From NCBI GenBank assembly GCA_002336815.1, contig DDEU01000057.1, positions 12,051-70,723 of the forward strand: a stretch of DNA of 58,673 nt. The letters run 5' to 3'. Position numbers and translations under genes: made by a program. Below the pieces are notes generated by a model that saw only the letters and a program-made list of their open reading frames with translations, did no database searches and was not told the origin of the DNA. Positions 33,322 through 42,606 of the stretch are shown piece by piece (within the stretch, counting starts at the first letter, position 1; every line of letters begins with the position of its first letter). The stretch comes from Chitinophagaceae bacterium UBA1946. GTDB taxonomy: Bacteria; Bacteroidota; Bacteroidia; Chitinophagales; Chitinophagaceae.

Positions 33322-35478
33322 ATGAAAAAAATAGTATACACCCTGTTTCTTGCCGGTAGTTTTTATTATTCTGCAAATGCACAAAGCAGTAACCAAACAA
33401 AACAGGACCTGCCGGTGTCGGGAACCAGTTTGTATAAAGTGGGAGTTGGATATGGATCCAGTTTGTATTCTAATATGGAGACATTTGAATTTGTATTGAA
33501 TGGGGGCGAAAAAATATCGTTGACTGCTGCAACGCCTATTGTTTATTTTTCCCAGCAATTAGCCGCCGGGCAGTCGTATTCCATCACACAGGTTTCAGGT
33601 CCAAGATCCTGCAACCTCTGGGGTATGAATACAGGAAAAATTGCAAATGCTGATGTGTTGGTGTCGGTAGATTGTGGTCATCCGTCATTAACAACTTTCA
33701 AATTAAATGTAAGGGGTATTGAGTCCGGGGAAACTTTTTCATTTGCAGATAATTATAACCGAACCTTTCGCACCGCTTTTTCTACATTGGCTGGTTTGGG
33801 AGGCTTCCCTGTTGCTGATCATTATACCATCATTCAAACCGACGGACCCCGCAAATGTATCATTACGCCTTCTTCAGGTTCGGTACCAGATGCGCCGCTT
33901 ACCATCCAGTGTGATTGCCGCAAGACTGCCGGAACAGATTCAACAGCAGCACCTGCAAAGCTAAGAGGAACCTTTGCATCACCACCCGGAACAAAAATTA
34001 TACTCCGCTTAAACAGCGCAGATTCACTGGTACTGGCACAACCTGCCAACGCAAGCAACCTATGGGTACAAACGATGAATTTCAGTTTTCCCAAATCTTA
34101 TCCTGCAGGCACTGAGTATAATATGAGTATAAAGTCTGCGCCTGCAAACCTGGGTTGTGTTATAACTGAAAACGGAACTGGACGGATTTCTGAAAGCGCT
34201 CCGCTGGTAAGGGTTTTGTGCGATAAGAAAATATACGAACATGTTAGCCGCAGTACTGATAATAAAATAATCAGTACGTATTATGAAAGCTTTAATGCGG
34301 TGATTGGTGGCAAGGGAGAAGACGAAGGGCGATTTGTTGCCTTTGGCGCATATGGCAAAGGAATGGATGGAAGCAGCGGAAATCACAGGCAGATATTCTG
34401 GCGGGATAGAAAGACAGGCGTTACCAAACTGATCAGTAAACCGGTTGCCGGTGCAGAGGCTAATGGTGATTGCCAGATGCCTGCAATTTCCGCTGACGGA
34501 AAAACGGTTGCATTTGAATCTTATGCCACTAACCTTACGGTCAATGATAACAACGGGGCAAGAGATGTATATGTGTGGAGTGAAAAAACAGGAACTGTAA
34601 ATTTGGTTAGCATGGCACAACAGGGAGGTACTCCCAATGGTGAAAGTTTAGAACCCACTGTTTCCGGCGATGGTACTGTGATTGCCTATACCTCCCATGC
34701 AAGCAATATCGTTACGCTGGGCCCTGTATTCTCTACTCCGAATGTATATGTTTATCAACAGGGTGGTGGTACAGATTTTATAAGCAAAGATTATGAAACA
34801 GGAAAAGCTGCAGGTGGGTCATCTGTACCTTCTATTTCTGAAGACGGAACTGCTATAGCTTTTTGCGGCTACACCAGTCGTTTGGTAAATGGTGATAATA
34901 ATAATTTATGGGATATTTTTTTATGGCAAAAAGCAAAGGCGCAACTTAAACGGATTAGCTTAACAGCTACCGGTGGCGAAAGAAACCAGGGAACAGAAAG
35001 TGCCAGCCGTGTGGTAGCTCCTTCAATATCCGGCAATGGTAAATATGTTGCTTTTGCTACTACTGCTACCAATATGGTGTCCGGCGACAACAATAATGTG
35101 CAGGATGTTTTTGTAGTTAGTACAGAAACAGGAGCTGTAGTACGGGCCAGTGTAGATGCGGCAGGCAAAGAAGGAAACAACGATTGCCCGATCGGGCAGG
35201 GTGAAAAAGTGGCGATCAGTTTTGATGGCACCTGGACTGCTTTTAGTGTTAAAGCAACCAATTTGGGGGTTCCGGAAAACAACATCGTCCTACACAACAG
35301 TATAGCTGGTAAAACCATTGCTGTTACAAATATTACCGGCAGCAGTGTGGGCGTTCCTGCTATGTCAATGGCGGCCAGCTACGTAATTTTTGGAATGGGT
35401 ACCAAGCTCGACAACAGGGTGCCATCATCAGGAATTTTTACAGCATTCACCAATATCTCCGGTACACGCTCTAATTAA
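33322..35478 (+). CDS. Exported WD40-like (PD40) propeller protein (718 aa)
   Basis: This is a secreted or periplasmic protein. A signal peptide (about 1-21, ending NAQS) precedes three repeats of about 85 residues (about 35-295). These carry a Y-x-I...GPRxC...SG...V-x-C pattern, as in QVSGPRSCNLWGMNTGKI and TDGPRKCIITPSSGSV. The rest (about 330-710) is a TolB-like propeller with blades such as CQMPAISADGKTVAFESYATNL and SLEPTVSGDGTVIAYTSHASN, the PD40 repeat. Such proteins bind partners or ligands at the cell surface; no enzyme motif is seen. It has its own regulon promoter and appears monocistronic. Confidence 0.82.
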   Translation: MKKIVYTLFLAGSFYYSANAQSSNQTKQDLPVSGTSLYKVGVGYGSSLYSNMETFEFVLNGGEKISLTAATPIVYFSQQLAAGQSYSITQVSGPRSCNLWGMNTGKIANADVLVSVDCGHPSLTTFKLNVRGIESGETFSFADNYNRTFRTAFSTLAGLGGFPVADHYTIIQTDGPRKCIITPSSGSVPDAPLTIQCDCRKTAGTDSTAAPAKLRGTFASPPGTKIILRLNSADSLVLAQPANASNLWVQTMNFSFPKSYPAGTEYNMSIKSAPANLGCVITENGTGRISESAPLVRVLCDKKIYEHVSRSTDNKIISTYYESFNAVIGGKGEDEGRFVAFGAYGKGMDGSSGNHRQIFWRDRKTGVTKLISKPVAGAEANGDCQMPAISADGKTVAFESYATNLTVNDNNGARDVYVWSEKTGTVNLVSMAQQGGTPNGESLEPTVSGDGTVIAYTSHASNIVTLGPVFSTPNVYVYQQGGGTDFISKDYETGKAAGGSSVPSISEDGTAIAFCGYTSRLVNGDNNNLWDIFLWQKAKAQLKRISLTATGGERNQGTESASRVVAPSISGNGKYVAFATTATNMVSGDNNNVQDVFVVSTETGAVVRASVDAAGKEGNNDCPIGQGEKVAISFDGTWTAFSVKATNLGVPENNIVLHNSIAGKTIAVTNITGSSVGVPAMSMAASYVIFGMGTKLDNRVPSSGIFTAFTNISGTRSN

Positions 35479-35522
35479 AAATGTACTGATCAATCATTAC
35501 TATTTTAATCAGGTTTAGAAAA

Positions 35523-35570
35523 ATCCTGTTTTTACAGGATGAAAATATTTATCACTGCCCGGTACATTTG
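35523..35570 (+). promoter_or_regulatory. Regulon promoter of gene 35590
   Basis: ATCCTGTTTTTACAGGAT (35523-35540), then 22 bp, then TACATTTG (35563-35570), a perfect match to TAnnTTTG. The ATG at 35590 is 19 bp further, which argues against the longer frame that starts inside the motif at 35539. Confidence 0.8.
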
Positions 35571-35589
35571 GAAAATCAAATCAAGGTAT

Positions 35590-37479
35590 ATGAAGTTAGT
35601 TACAGCCTGTTTAATTTTTCTTTTATCAACAGCTGGTTGTTTAGCGCAACAGGACTCCTTCGATTTAGTAAAGTTCACGCCACCAAAAGGCTGGAAAAAA
35701 GATGCGAGAGAAACCATACGGAGCTATAGCATTACCGATAGCAAAACCGGGGGCTGGTGCCAGATCAGCATTGTAAAAAGCACCAGCAGTAAAGGAGATA
35801 TTGAAAAAGATTTTGCAAGCGAATGGGCGGAGCTGATCGTAAAACCTTACGGTGTAAAGGAAGCGCCGGAAGGCAACCCGGCACAGGATGCAGATGGCTG
35901 GAAGATAAAGGCGGGCGGCGGTAAATTTGTTTTTAACAATGCCAATGCCATTACCCTGCTTACCACCATGAGTGGTTTTGAACGCTGCGTAAGTATTGTA
36001 GCCAATACTAACAGCCAGGACTACCTGCATTCGATACAAACTTTTCTTGAATCGGTTGATTTGAAAAAGCCGGTTGTTAATTCACAACAGCAAGAGAACA
36101 ATAACACATCCATCATTGGTACATGGGGCGCTACTGCCAGCGAAAATTCCAGCTACAGGGTAAAGAATGGTGTGATGAACTATATTCAGCGGCAATATAC
36201 TTTCCATGCAAACGGTACGTACAGTTTTGTCAGCAAGGCATTTGATCCGCTGATGGATAAGATCTTGCTTGGCAGAGAAACGGGTACTTATAAGCAGAGT
36301 GGTGATAACATTTCAGTTGCGCCTGAAAAAAGCGTACTGGAAGCATGGAGCAAAAAGAATGGAGTGGATGATTGGGGCAAATTATTAAGTACACAAAACA
36401 TTGCATTGGAAAAAACAAGGTACCGCTTTACCAAACATTTTTTTTCCGGTACAAAAATATGGGCGCTTGTATTGCAGGCTGACAACGCCACCCAGCGGGA
36501 TGGTCCCTTTAGCAGCAATACGCAGTTCAGCAATGCCTGGTATTACAACCCGCTTTCTGCTAATAATAAAGCCATTGAGTTACCAGGTGGCCAGCAAAGT
36601 GAAAATGAAATTTCCAAGGAGGATCCGGTACAACAAACCACCGGCAATGTAAGCAGCAGCTTCAAGTTCAATACCACCAATTTTGATGATGGGTGGATAA
36701 GCGCAGAAAAAATGGATTGGGTGGAAGTATCAAAGGGAAACATCAAAGTGTTGATCCACTATCCAAACAAAAATGCCGATGCGTATAATTCAGTGTTGAA
36801 AGAGGGGGATTTCAATGCATGGAATATACTGGTGGCTCCCCGTTACAGCAACATGAGTAATTTTGAATGGAGATCGATACAGAGCTGGCAATCCATCAGC
36901 TTTATGGAAGGAGATGCTACAGAAAATACTACTGGCAAAGACGTACACATCGTTTTGTTCAAACAGCACTACAGCAATGGCAGTGGCGCTTATCTTGAAT
37001 TTGTAACCAGCAACAAGGCTGATTATGAGAATGAATTTGGCCCCTACCACAATGAATCTTATGACTGGGATAAAACGGCCAATATGCAGTGGCGGAATAA
37101 GTTTGCTGTAGCAGCTTCAGATTTTACCGGCAAATGGACCAGCGATTTTACAGGTATACAACAATATGTAAATGTATACACCGGTGCCGATGCCGGCATG
37201 AGTTCGTACGCTTCTGCCCAGGTTTTTGAATTTGGCCCCGGCAGTAAATACAACTGGCAAATTACAGTGGCCAGCGGCATGGTAGGCAATATCAAATTTC
37301 AAAATGTAAAATCCACAGGTAAATTTTCTGTAGTGAACAACTGGCAGGTGAACTTTTCTGATATGGAAGGCAAACCCAAAACATACGATGCCTATTTTTC
37401 CTGCGCAAGAGGCGCCAGGGTATTGTGGTTGTCAGATGTAAGTTACCCTGGTTATACCGCCTATGGCAAAAAACAATAG
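35590..37479 (+). CDS. Exported multi-domain protein of unknown function (629 aa)
   Basis: I do not recognise a named family for the whole. A signal peptide (about 1-20, ending LAQQ) leads an alpha/beta domain (about 24-165, beginning FDLVKFTPPKGWKKD) with the look of a PsbP-like fold. Residues of about 180-330 contain IIGTWGATASENSSY and YTFHANGTYSFVSKAF, a pattern typical of lipocalin-like beta-barrels. The C-terminal half (about 360-629) repeats related segments, ending in FTGKWTSDFTGIQQYVNVYTG, another possible lipocalin-like unit. The start was set by the regulon promoter (the -7 element lies at 35563) and by the signal peptide. It ends 9 bp before the stop of regulator 2 on the other strand. 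Confidence 0.75.
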   Translation: MKLVTACLIFLLSTAGCLAQQDSFDLVKFTPPKGWKKDARETIRSYSITDSKTGGWCQISIVKSTSSKGDIEKDFASEWAELIVKPYGVKEAPEGNPAQDADGWKIKAGGGKFVFNNANAITLLTTMSGFERCVSIVANTNSQDYLHSIQTFLESVDLKKPVVNSQQQENNNTSIIGTWGATASENSSYRVKNGVMNYIQRQYTFHANGTYSFVSKAFDPLMDKILLGRETGTYKQSGDNISVAPEKSVLEAWSKKNGVDDWGKLLSTQNIALEKTRYRFTKHFFSGTKIWALVLQADNATQRDGPFSSNTQFSNAWYYNPLSANNKAIELPGGQQSENEISKEDPVQQTTGNVSSSFKFNTTNFDDGWISAEKMDWVEVSKGNIKVLIHYPNKNADAYNSVLKEGDFNAWNILVAPRYSNMSNFEWRSIQSWQSISFMEGDATENTTGKDVHIVLFKQHYSNGSGAYLEFVTSNKADYENEFGPYHNESYDWDKTANMQWRNKFAVAASDFTGKWTSDFTGIQQYVNVYTGADAGMSSYASAQVFEFGPGSKYNWQITVASGMVGNIKFQNVKSTGKFSVVNNWQVNFSDMEGKPKTYDAYFSCARGARVLWLSDVSYPGYTAYGKKQ

Positions 37480-37488
37480 GGATTACTG

Positions 37489-38109
37489 TTAAACAATATT
37501 GTGTTCCATAGCATACCGTATCAGCAGCGCAGTATTTTTTATATTTAGTTTACGCATCAGGCTCTTGCGGTGTGTATCCACCGTACTTAAACTTAAAAAT
37601 AATTTTTCTGCAATGGCAGGGTTGGTATGCCCGTTGGCGATCATCCTGAGTATTTCATTTTCCCTTCTTGTTAGCACGGGAGAGTCTTCATGCGCTTCAT
37701 TTTTAAGCGTGGCCGCTGCCTCATCGCTCATGTATATTTTTCCTTTTGCAACTTCCATTACCGCTGTAGTGATCTCTTCTTTGCCGGCATTTTTCAGCAG
37801 GTAGCCGCTGGCGCCATTCTCCATCATCGCATCTATAAAAGTAAACTGGTTAAAAGTGCTGAGGCCGATCACAAAAACCTGCGGATACAATAGCCGCACT
37901 TCTTTGCATAGTTCCACGCCCGTTTTATCCGGCATGCTGATGTCCATTAAAATCACATCGGGTTGTTGGTTTTTCAGGAACGAGAGGCAGGATGCAGCAT
38001 TGGATGCATGGCCAATGAACTCAATTCTTTTTTCACCCTGCAGTAATGCACGGATACCCTCCACAACCATGTAATGATCGTCTGTAATAAAAACCTTTAT
38101 GGTACTCAT
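37489..38109 (-). CDS. NarL/LuxR-type response regulator 2 (206 aa)
   Basis: This is a DNA-binding response regulator closely related to regulator 1. The receiver has D10-D11 and the phospho-acceptor D56 in VILMDISMPD; the HTH (about 141-204) reads RRENEILRMIANGHTNPAIAEKLFLSLSTVDTHRKSLMRKL. Its ATG overlaps the stop of the kinase gene as ATGA (38106-38109), so the two are translationally coupled and the pair is cognate. The recognition helix (LSLSTVDTHRKSL versus ISNATVDTHRKNL) keeps the DNA-contact core, so both regulators may bind the same sites. It is a candidate to bind the palindromes in the block. Confidence 0.96.
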   Translation of the reverse strand: MSTIKVFITDDHYMVVEGIRALLQGEKRIEFIGHASNAASCLSFLKNQQPDVILMDISMPDKTGVELCKEVRLLYPQVFVIGLSTFNQFTFIDAMMENGASGYLLKNAGKEEITTAVMEVAKGKIYMSDEAAATLKNEAHEDSPVLTRRENEILRMIANGHTNPAIAEKLFLSLSTVDTHRKSLMRKLNIKNTALLIRYAMEHNIV

Positions 38110-40079
38110 ATTTCAATTTCTATATTTACGGATGTGCCTTTGCCGGCGCTGCTTTGTATATCTACGCTGGCCTTTAAATAGTCGAGCCTTTTTTGAATAT
38201 TACTCCAGCCAATTCCCGTTGCTGCAGCAAGTAAAGTGGTATCAAATCCTTTTCCGTCATCTTCAACCGTTACCAATAATTTATCGTCTTCTTTATTTAC
38301 CTGCACTACTGCTTTTGATGCGGCCGCATGTTTAATCGTATTGTTGAGTAATTCCTGGATGATCCTGTAAATTGTAATGTTGATGGCCTGATCTGTTTTT
38401 AAATCTTCCAGGCCGTATGACTGGTACACTACCTTGATAACACCGCTGCTGTTGATGCCGGTGCAAAAATCTTTCAGCGCCGCATTAAGACCATATTTAG
38501 CAAGCGCCTCCGGCATCATACTGTGTGCAACACGGCGGAGTTCACTGATGGAAGCATCCAGCATATCGAGTCCCCGTTCAAACCCCTGCTGGTTGTCCGG
38601 CGTCATCAGGAGGTTGTCTTTTATATTGCTGAAGGAGTATTTAATTCCCGATAACATTCCGCCCAATCCGTCATGCAGATCCTTGGCCAGCCGGCTTCGT
38701 TCTTCTTCCTGTCCTTTTAATACTGCCTCGGTCGCCAGTAACTGTTTTTCTTTTTCCAGTTCAGCTATGCGTTGCTGTTGCAATTTCTTTTTCTGCCGGT
38801 GATTGGCAAAACCCAGCAATGAGATCAGCAGCAGTGCAAGAGCAGTTCCTCCAAGGATATAGTTGACTGTGTTTTTTTGTTTTAGCTGCAATTTGCTGAG
38901 TTCATTTTGCTGCTGCAGGGATGATATCTGTTTTGCATTTTGCTCCGATTCAAACAGCGCATTCACAATGATGCGCCGGTTATTATTTTGTACGGCACTG
39001 AGGCTGTCGCCCAGCATAAACAACGTGTCTGCCGTTGATGCTGCATTCTTATACTGGCCGGCAGCATGGTAAAATTCAAACAACGATTTTAAAATGATTT
39101 TTTCCTGGTCAGCAATGTTGTTGCTGGCAATAAGGCTCCTGCAGTACAGCAGGGATTGCAATCCCAACTGATAATTGCCCTGTTTCCAGTAAGCCCTGCC
39201 GAGACTTTCATACGATTCTGCCACCGCTGCTGTATCACCCCAGCGCCTTCCAAATTCCACTGCCTTTGAAAATGTACCAATTGCAGCGGCGTAATTTTTT
39301 TGCTGCATTTCATTTTCACCCTTTGCCTGTGCATAAAAGTTTTCTGCCATTGCAGTACTGGCAATCTCTTTTGCAGCAGCTGCTTTTTTTAGATAGTCGG
39401 CGGCGGCTTTGTCATTGCCGGTTTTTGCATGGGCTACAGACAGGCTGCTGTACAATGGCACCGCAAAATACTGTGCTGCTTCTTTGTCCATCCAGGGCAT
39501 CCCGGTTTCAAACGTTTTAATGGCACTGTTGAGGTCCTGCCCTTTCATAAAAAGGTAGCCCATGTTTACATAAGTTAATAACACGTTTGCCGAATCATGC
39601 ATCTCCTTCAGCAAATTGAGGGCTTTTTGATAGGTCAGTTGTGCATTTTCAAGGTCGTTCAGTTTTGAATAATCCAGTCCCAGCGAAATAAGTGCGACCG
39701 GTGCAGCACGGATTGCTTTTTGTGAAAGACTGCCTGCACTCACCAGGCGGTTCATTTTTTCAATGGCTATAATGCTGTTGAGATATTGTGCATTTTGGTA
39801 AGTGGCGAAACCCTCATACATCAATGCCCAAAATTTGAATTCGTTGTTTTGGCTGCCTGCCAGTTCTTTTTTAAGCAGTTCAATTTCAGTGAGCGATTGT
39901 GCTGTTTGCTCGTAGCCGGAGATCAGGGCCTGTACATAATCCAGATGCTTCCATATTTTAATGCTGTCATTTTTTTCTGCAAGGTATACCTGCTTCAGGC
40001 TGTCTTTTTCCGATACCGGCTGCGTCATAACACGATTGCCAATAAACAGGAGTAGTATTACCGCAACTGTTTTCTTCAT
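38106..40079 (-). CDS. TPR sensor histidine kinase 2 (657 aa)
   Basis: This is the paralogue of TPR kinase 1. A signal peptide (about 1-19) is followed by helical TPR-like repeats (about 40-370), one membrane helix (about 404-424), a coiled coil ending in EEERSRLAKDL, HisKA_3 with H469 in LHDGLGGMLSGIKYSF, and a HATPase with DDGKGFD. The catalytic half is much closer to kinase 1 than the TPR half is, as expected if the sensor parts diverged. It starts at ATG 40079, and its promoter carries a degenerate regulon motif at 40151-40168 with CACTTTTA at the fixed distance. It forms an operon with regulator 2 by the ATGA overlap. Confidence 0.95.
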   Translation of the reverse strand: MKKTVAVILLLFIGNRVMTQPVSEKDSLKQVYLAEKNDSIKIWKHLDYVQALISGYEQTAQSLTEIELLKKELAGSQNNEFKFWALMYEGFATYQNAQYLNSIIAIEKMNRLVSAGSLSQKAIRAAPVALISLGLDYSKLNDLENAQLTYQKALNLLKEMHDSANVLLTYVNMGYLFMKGQDLNSAIKTFETGMPWMDKEAAQYFAVPLYSSLSVAHAKTGNDKAAADYLKKAAAAKEIASTAMAENFYAQAKGENEMQQKNYAAAIGTFSKAVEFGRRWGDTAAVAESYESLGRAYWKQGNYQLGLQSLLYCRSLIASNNIADQEKIILKSLFEFYHAAGQYKNAASTADTLFMLGDSLSAVQNNNRRIIVNALFESEQNAKQISSLQQQNELSKLQLKQKNTVNYILGGTALALLLISLLGFANHRQKKKLQQQRIAELEKEKQLLATEAVLKGQEEERSRLAKDLHDGLGGMLSGIKYSFSNIKDNLLMTPDNQQGFERGLDMLDASISELRRVAHSMMPEALAKYGLNAALKDFCTGINSSGVIKVVYQSYGLEDLKTDQAINITIYRIIQELLNNTIKHAAASKAVVQVNKEDDKLLVTVEDDGKGFDTTLLAAATGIGWSNIQKRLDYLKASVDIQSSAGKGTSVNIEIEI

Positions 40080-40120
40080 ACATAAAATTTATATGGCCAC
40101 AAGTTCTGTGGTTGATAAAG

Positions 40121-40168
40121 TAAAAGTGCAGCACCGCAACAACAATAAAAATACACCCTTTGGGGGAT
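40121..40168 (-). promoter_or_regulatory. Regulon promoter of TPR kinase 2
   Basis: Read leftward, ATCCCCCAAAGGGTGTAT (40168-40151) is a weaker match to the motif. Exactly 22 bp follow, then CACTTTTA (40128-40121). The kinase ATG is 41 bp further. The conserved spacing is the main support. Confidence 0.55.
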
Positions 40169-40199
40169 AGATAAAAAAACTACTATGTTTCAATATTTG
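40151..40199 (+). promoter_or_regulatory. Regulon promoter of operon 40256-45063
   Basis: The same element serves the plus strand. ATACACCCTTTGGGGGAT (40151-40168) is followed by 23 bp, one more than elsewhere, then AATATTTG (40192-40199). The ATG at 40256 is 56 bp further. One shared site for both divergent genes is likely. Confidence 0.5.
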
Positions 40200-40255
40200 T
40201 GCACTTATTCCAAGGCCCGGTTTTCATTTTACGCAATAACAACTAAGAACCAGTT

Positions 40256-42580
40256 ATGAAAAATGTACTGCTGCTCATTGCTTTTACCTGTTGTGTAAAA
40301 ATACTTCCTGCACAGATTGGTCTTGGCATTACTACACCACATGCCAATGCTTACTTCCAGGTGAACAGTACTACCAAGGGAGTGCTGCTGCCAAGAATGA
40401 GCGCCGTGCAACGTATGGCTATTTCACCTGCGCCAACCGCCAACGGGTTGATCGTTTTTGATACGGATAGCAGTGCGTATATGTTCTGGACAGGAGCTGC
40501 CTGGAAAAAAATGGGTGGCGATGATGGTAACTGGATCAAGAATGGCAACAACATTTATAATGCAAACACCGGCAGGGTGGGCATTGGTACCAGTACACCG
40601 CTTGCAAGGCTACACGTTGCCGATAGTTCGGTATTGTTTAGTGCTAATGTGTTTGACCCGTTTGCTGTATTCACTCCACCACCGGCGGAGGGAAGCGGTG
40701 CAAGGATGATGTGGTATCCTCAAAAAGCAGCATTTAGAGCCGGGCTGGTTGATGACGGTACTATTTTTTCTGTGCCGGGACTTTACGATAACAAGGTATG
40801 GGATAAGGACAGTATTGGTCTTTATACTTTTGCTGCAGGGTTTAATAGCAAGGCAAAGGGGGAGGCAGATGTAGTTTTGGGAATGTTCAATGAATCCAGT
40901 GGAGGCGCCAGTGCCGTTTTTGGTGTTGGAAATAAAAGCTACGGTCAGGCAAATTTTTCATCGGGGATGAACAACATTGCTTATGGAAACTATAATACAG
41001 TACTTGGTGAAAGCAATATAACTTCCGGCAGCATATCTGTTGCTATCGGGAAGAGCAATGTCGCCCTCGATTCAAGCATCGTGATAGGCACCGGTAATCT
41101 GACTCAAACCCAGGTATTGGGTGGCTATGCGAATATTTCCCTGGGTAATTATAATGAATCCCTGTTTGGGTTTTACACCACTACCATTGGCTTTGCAAAC
41201 AAGACAGGCAATAGCTATTCGTTTGCGGCAGGATATCGATCTGCTGCTTTTGCACGGGGAGCAATTGCTATTGGTGTGGAAAGCTATGCCGATGGCGAAT
41301 ATGCCCTCGCCATGGGTTACAATACCATTGCTCATGCACGGGGATGCGTTTCTGTGGGCATGCTGAATGACGGCAACGATGTTCCGGCGAATGACGCCAC
41401 AGACAGGATATTCCAGATTGGCAACGGTACTGATATGTTTGGCGTTGATAATCTTTACAGGTCAAATGCAATGACTGTTTTGAGAAGTGGCAATGTTGGC
41501 ATTGGCACTGTAACTCCCTCAGCTACGCTGCACGTAGCTGGAGGTTTCAAATTTGAAAATGGAACCGAAGGCCCGGGGAAAGTTCTCACGTCTGGTATGC
41601 TGGGAGAGGCCACCTGGACAGACCTGCCTGCCAATTTCTGGACGGCAAATGGGGCCAACATTTACAATAACAATCCTGGCAATGTGGGCATTGGGGTATC
41701 CAACCCTGCTAGTCCGCTGTCATTTGCAAGCAACACCGGCAATAAGATTTTGTTGTGGGGCAATGATGTTAACAATCACTATGGATTGGGTATCCAGGGC
41801 TCTTTGCTTCAAATGTACAGTTCTACTGCTGGAGATGACATCGCCTTTGGTTATGGCAGCAGCATCAATTTTACCGAACGCATGCGCATAAAGGGCAACG
41901 GGAATGTGGGTATCGGCGACAATGACCCGGCTTATATTTTAGATGTAAATGGCCGCATGCGCATCAGGAGCGGCGGCAGCAATCCTTCCAGCGCAGGGAT
42001 TTGGCTGAACAACAATGCCAATACCAGTTCGCCGGGTTTTGTGGGCATGGAAAGCGATGGGGCCATCGGGTTTTATGGAGATGGTACACCCAATGGATGG
42101 GGGTTGGTAATGAATATTGCTACAGGCAATGTGGGTATTGGTACCAGCGCACCAACACAGAAATTGCAGGTGATCGGAAATATCCTCGCTACAGGTACCA
42201 TAACACCATCGGATATACGCTATAAAACAAATATCACCCCTATCCAAAACCCGTTGACAAAATTACTTGCCATCAACGGCGTCAATTATTTGATGAACCG
42301 GGCGGCTTATCCCGAATGGCAGTTCGACAGCACCCTTCAATACGGGTTGATAGCACAGGAAGTGGAAAAAGTATTTCCTGAAATGGTAAAGATCATCAGC
42401 AGGGATGGGTATAAAGGAATTGATTATGTAAAGCTCGTGCCGGTGCTGGTAGAAGCGTTACGGGAGTTGCATGCAGGCAATAAAAAACTGGAAGAAGAAA
42501 ATAAAGAGGTAAAAGAACAATTGCGGATAATGGACCAAAAGATCAGCCGGATATCAGGGAAGAGGGAGTTTGAGAAATAA
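40256..42580 (+). CDS. Exported surface fibre protein with S74 chaperone domain (774 aa)
   Basis: This is a large surface protein. A signal peptide (about 1-20, ending PAQ) is followed by a trimeric-fibre-like head with repeats such as NIAYGNYNTVLGESN and AIAIGVESYADGEYALAMGYNTIAHARG, the pattern of YadA-type heads (about 200-390). Copies of NVGIGxxxP then recur (about 415, 475, 545, 625). The C-terminus (about 650-774) is an intramolecular chaperone of the endosialidase (Peptidase S74) family, with SDIRYKTNITPI, the QYGLIAQEVEKVFPEMV core and a final coiled coil. Such domains trimerise the fibre and may cut themselves off. It shares a block with the protein at 29929 and is probably cotranscribed with the gene at 42607 (26 bp downstream). 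Confidence 0.88.
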   Translation: MKNVLLLIAFTCCVKILPAQIGLGITTPHANAYFQVNSTTKGVLLPRMSAVQRMAISPAPTANGLIVFDTDSSAYMFWTGAAWKKMGGDDGNWIKNGNNIYNANTGRVGIGTSTPLARLHVADSSVLFSANVFDPFAVFTPPPAEGSGARMMWYPQKAAFRAGLVDDGTIFSVPGLYDNKVWDKDSIGLYTFAAGFNSKAKGEADVVLGMFNESSGGASAVFGVGNKSYGQANFSSGMNNIAYGNYNTVLGESNITSGSISVAIGKSNVALDSSIVIGTGNLTQTQVLGGYANISLGNYNESLFGFYTTTIGFANKTGNSYSFAAGYRSAAFARGAIAIGVESYADGEYALAMGYNTIAHARGCVSVGMLNDGNDVPANDATDRIFQIGNGTDMFGVDNLYRSNAMTVLRSGNVGIGTVTPSATLHVAGGFKFENGTEGPGKVLTSGMLGEATWTDLPANFWTANGANIYNNNPGNVGIGVSNPASPLSFASNTGNKILLWGNDVNNHYGLGIQGSLLQMYSSTAGDDIAFGYGSSINFTERMRIKGNGNVGIGDNDPAYILDVNGRMRIRSGGSNPSSAGIWLNNNANTSSPGFVGMESDGAIGFYGDGTPNGWGLVMNIATGNVGIGTSAPTQKLQVIGNILATGTITPSDIRYKTNITPIQNPLTKLLAINGVNYLMNRAAYPEWQFDSTLQYGLIAQEVEKVFPEMVKIISRDGYKGIDYVKLVPVLVEALRELHAGNKKLEEENKEVKEQLRIMDQKISRISGKREFEK

Positions 42581-42606
42581 ATTCGGTATCAATTGCTGTT
42601 GATGTT

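Noticed and set aside
35539..35589. Longer start for the 629-aa exported protein
   Set aside because: That ATG lies inside the regulon palindrome and upstream of the -7 element, so it would not be on the transcript; the ATG at 35590 gives a proper signal peptide.
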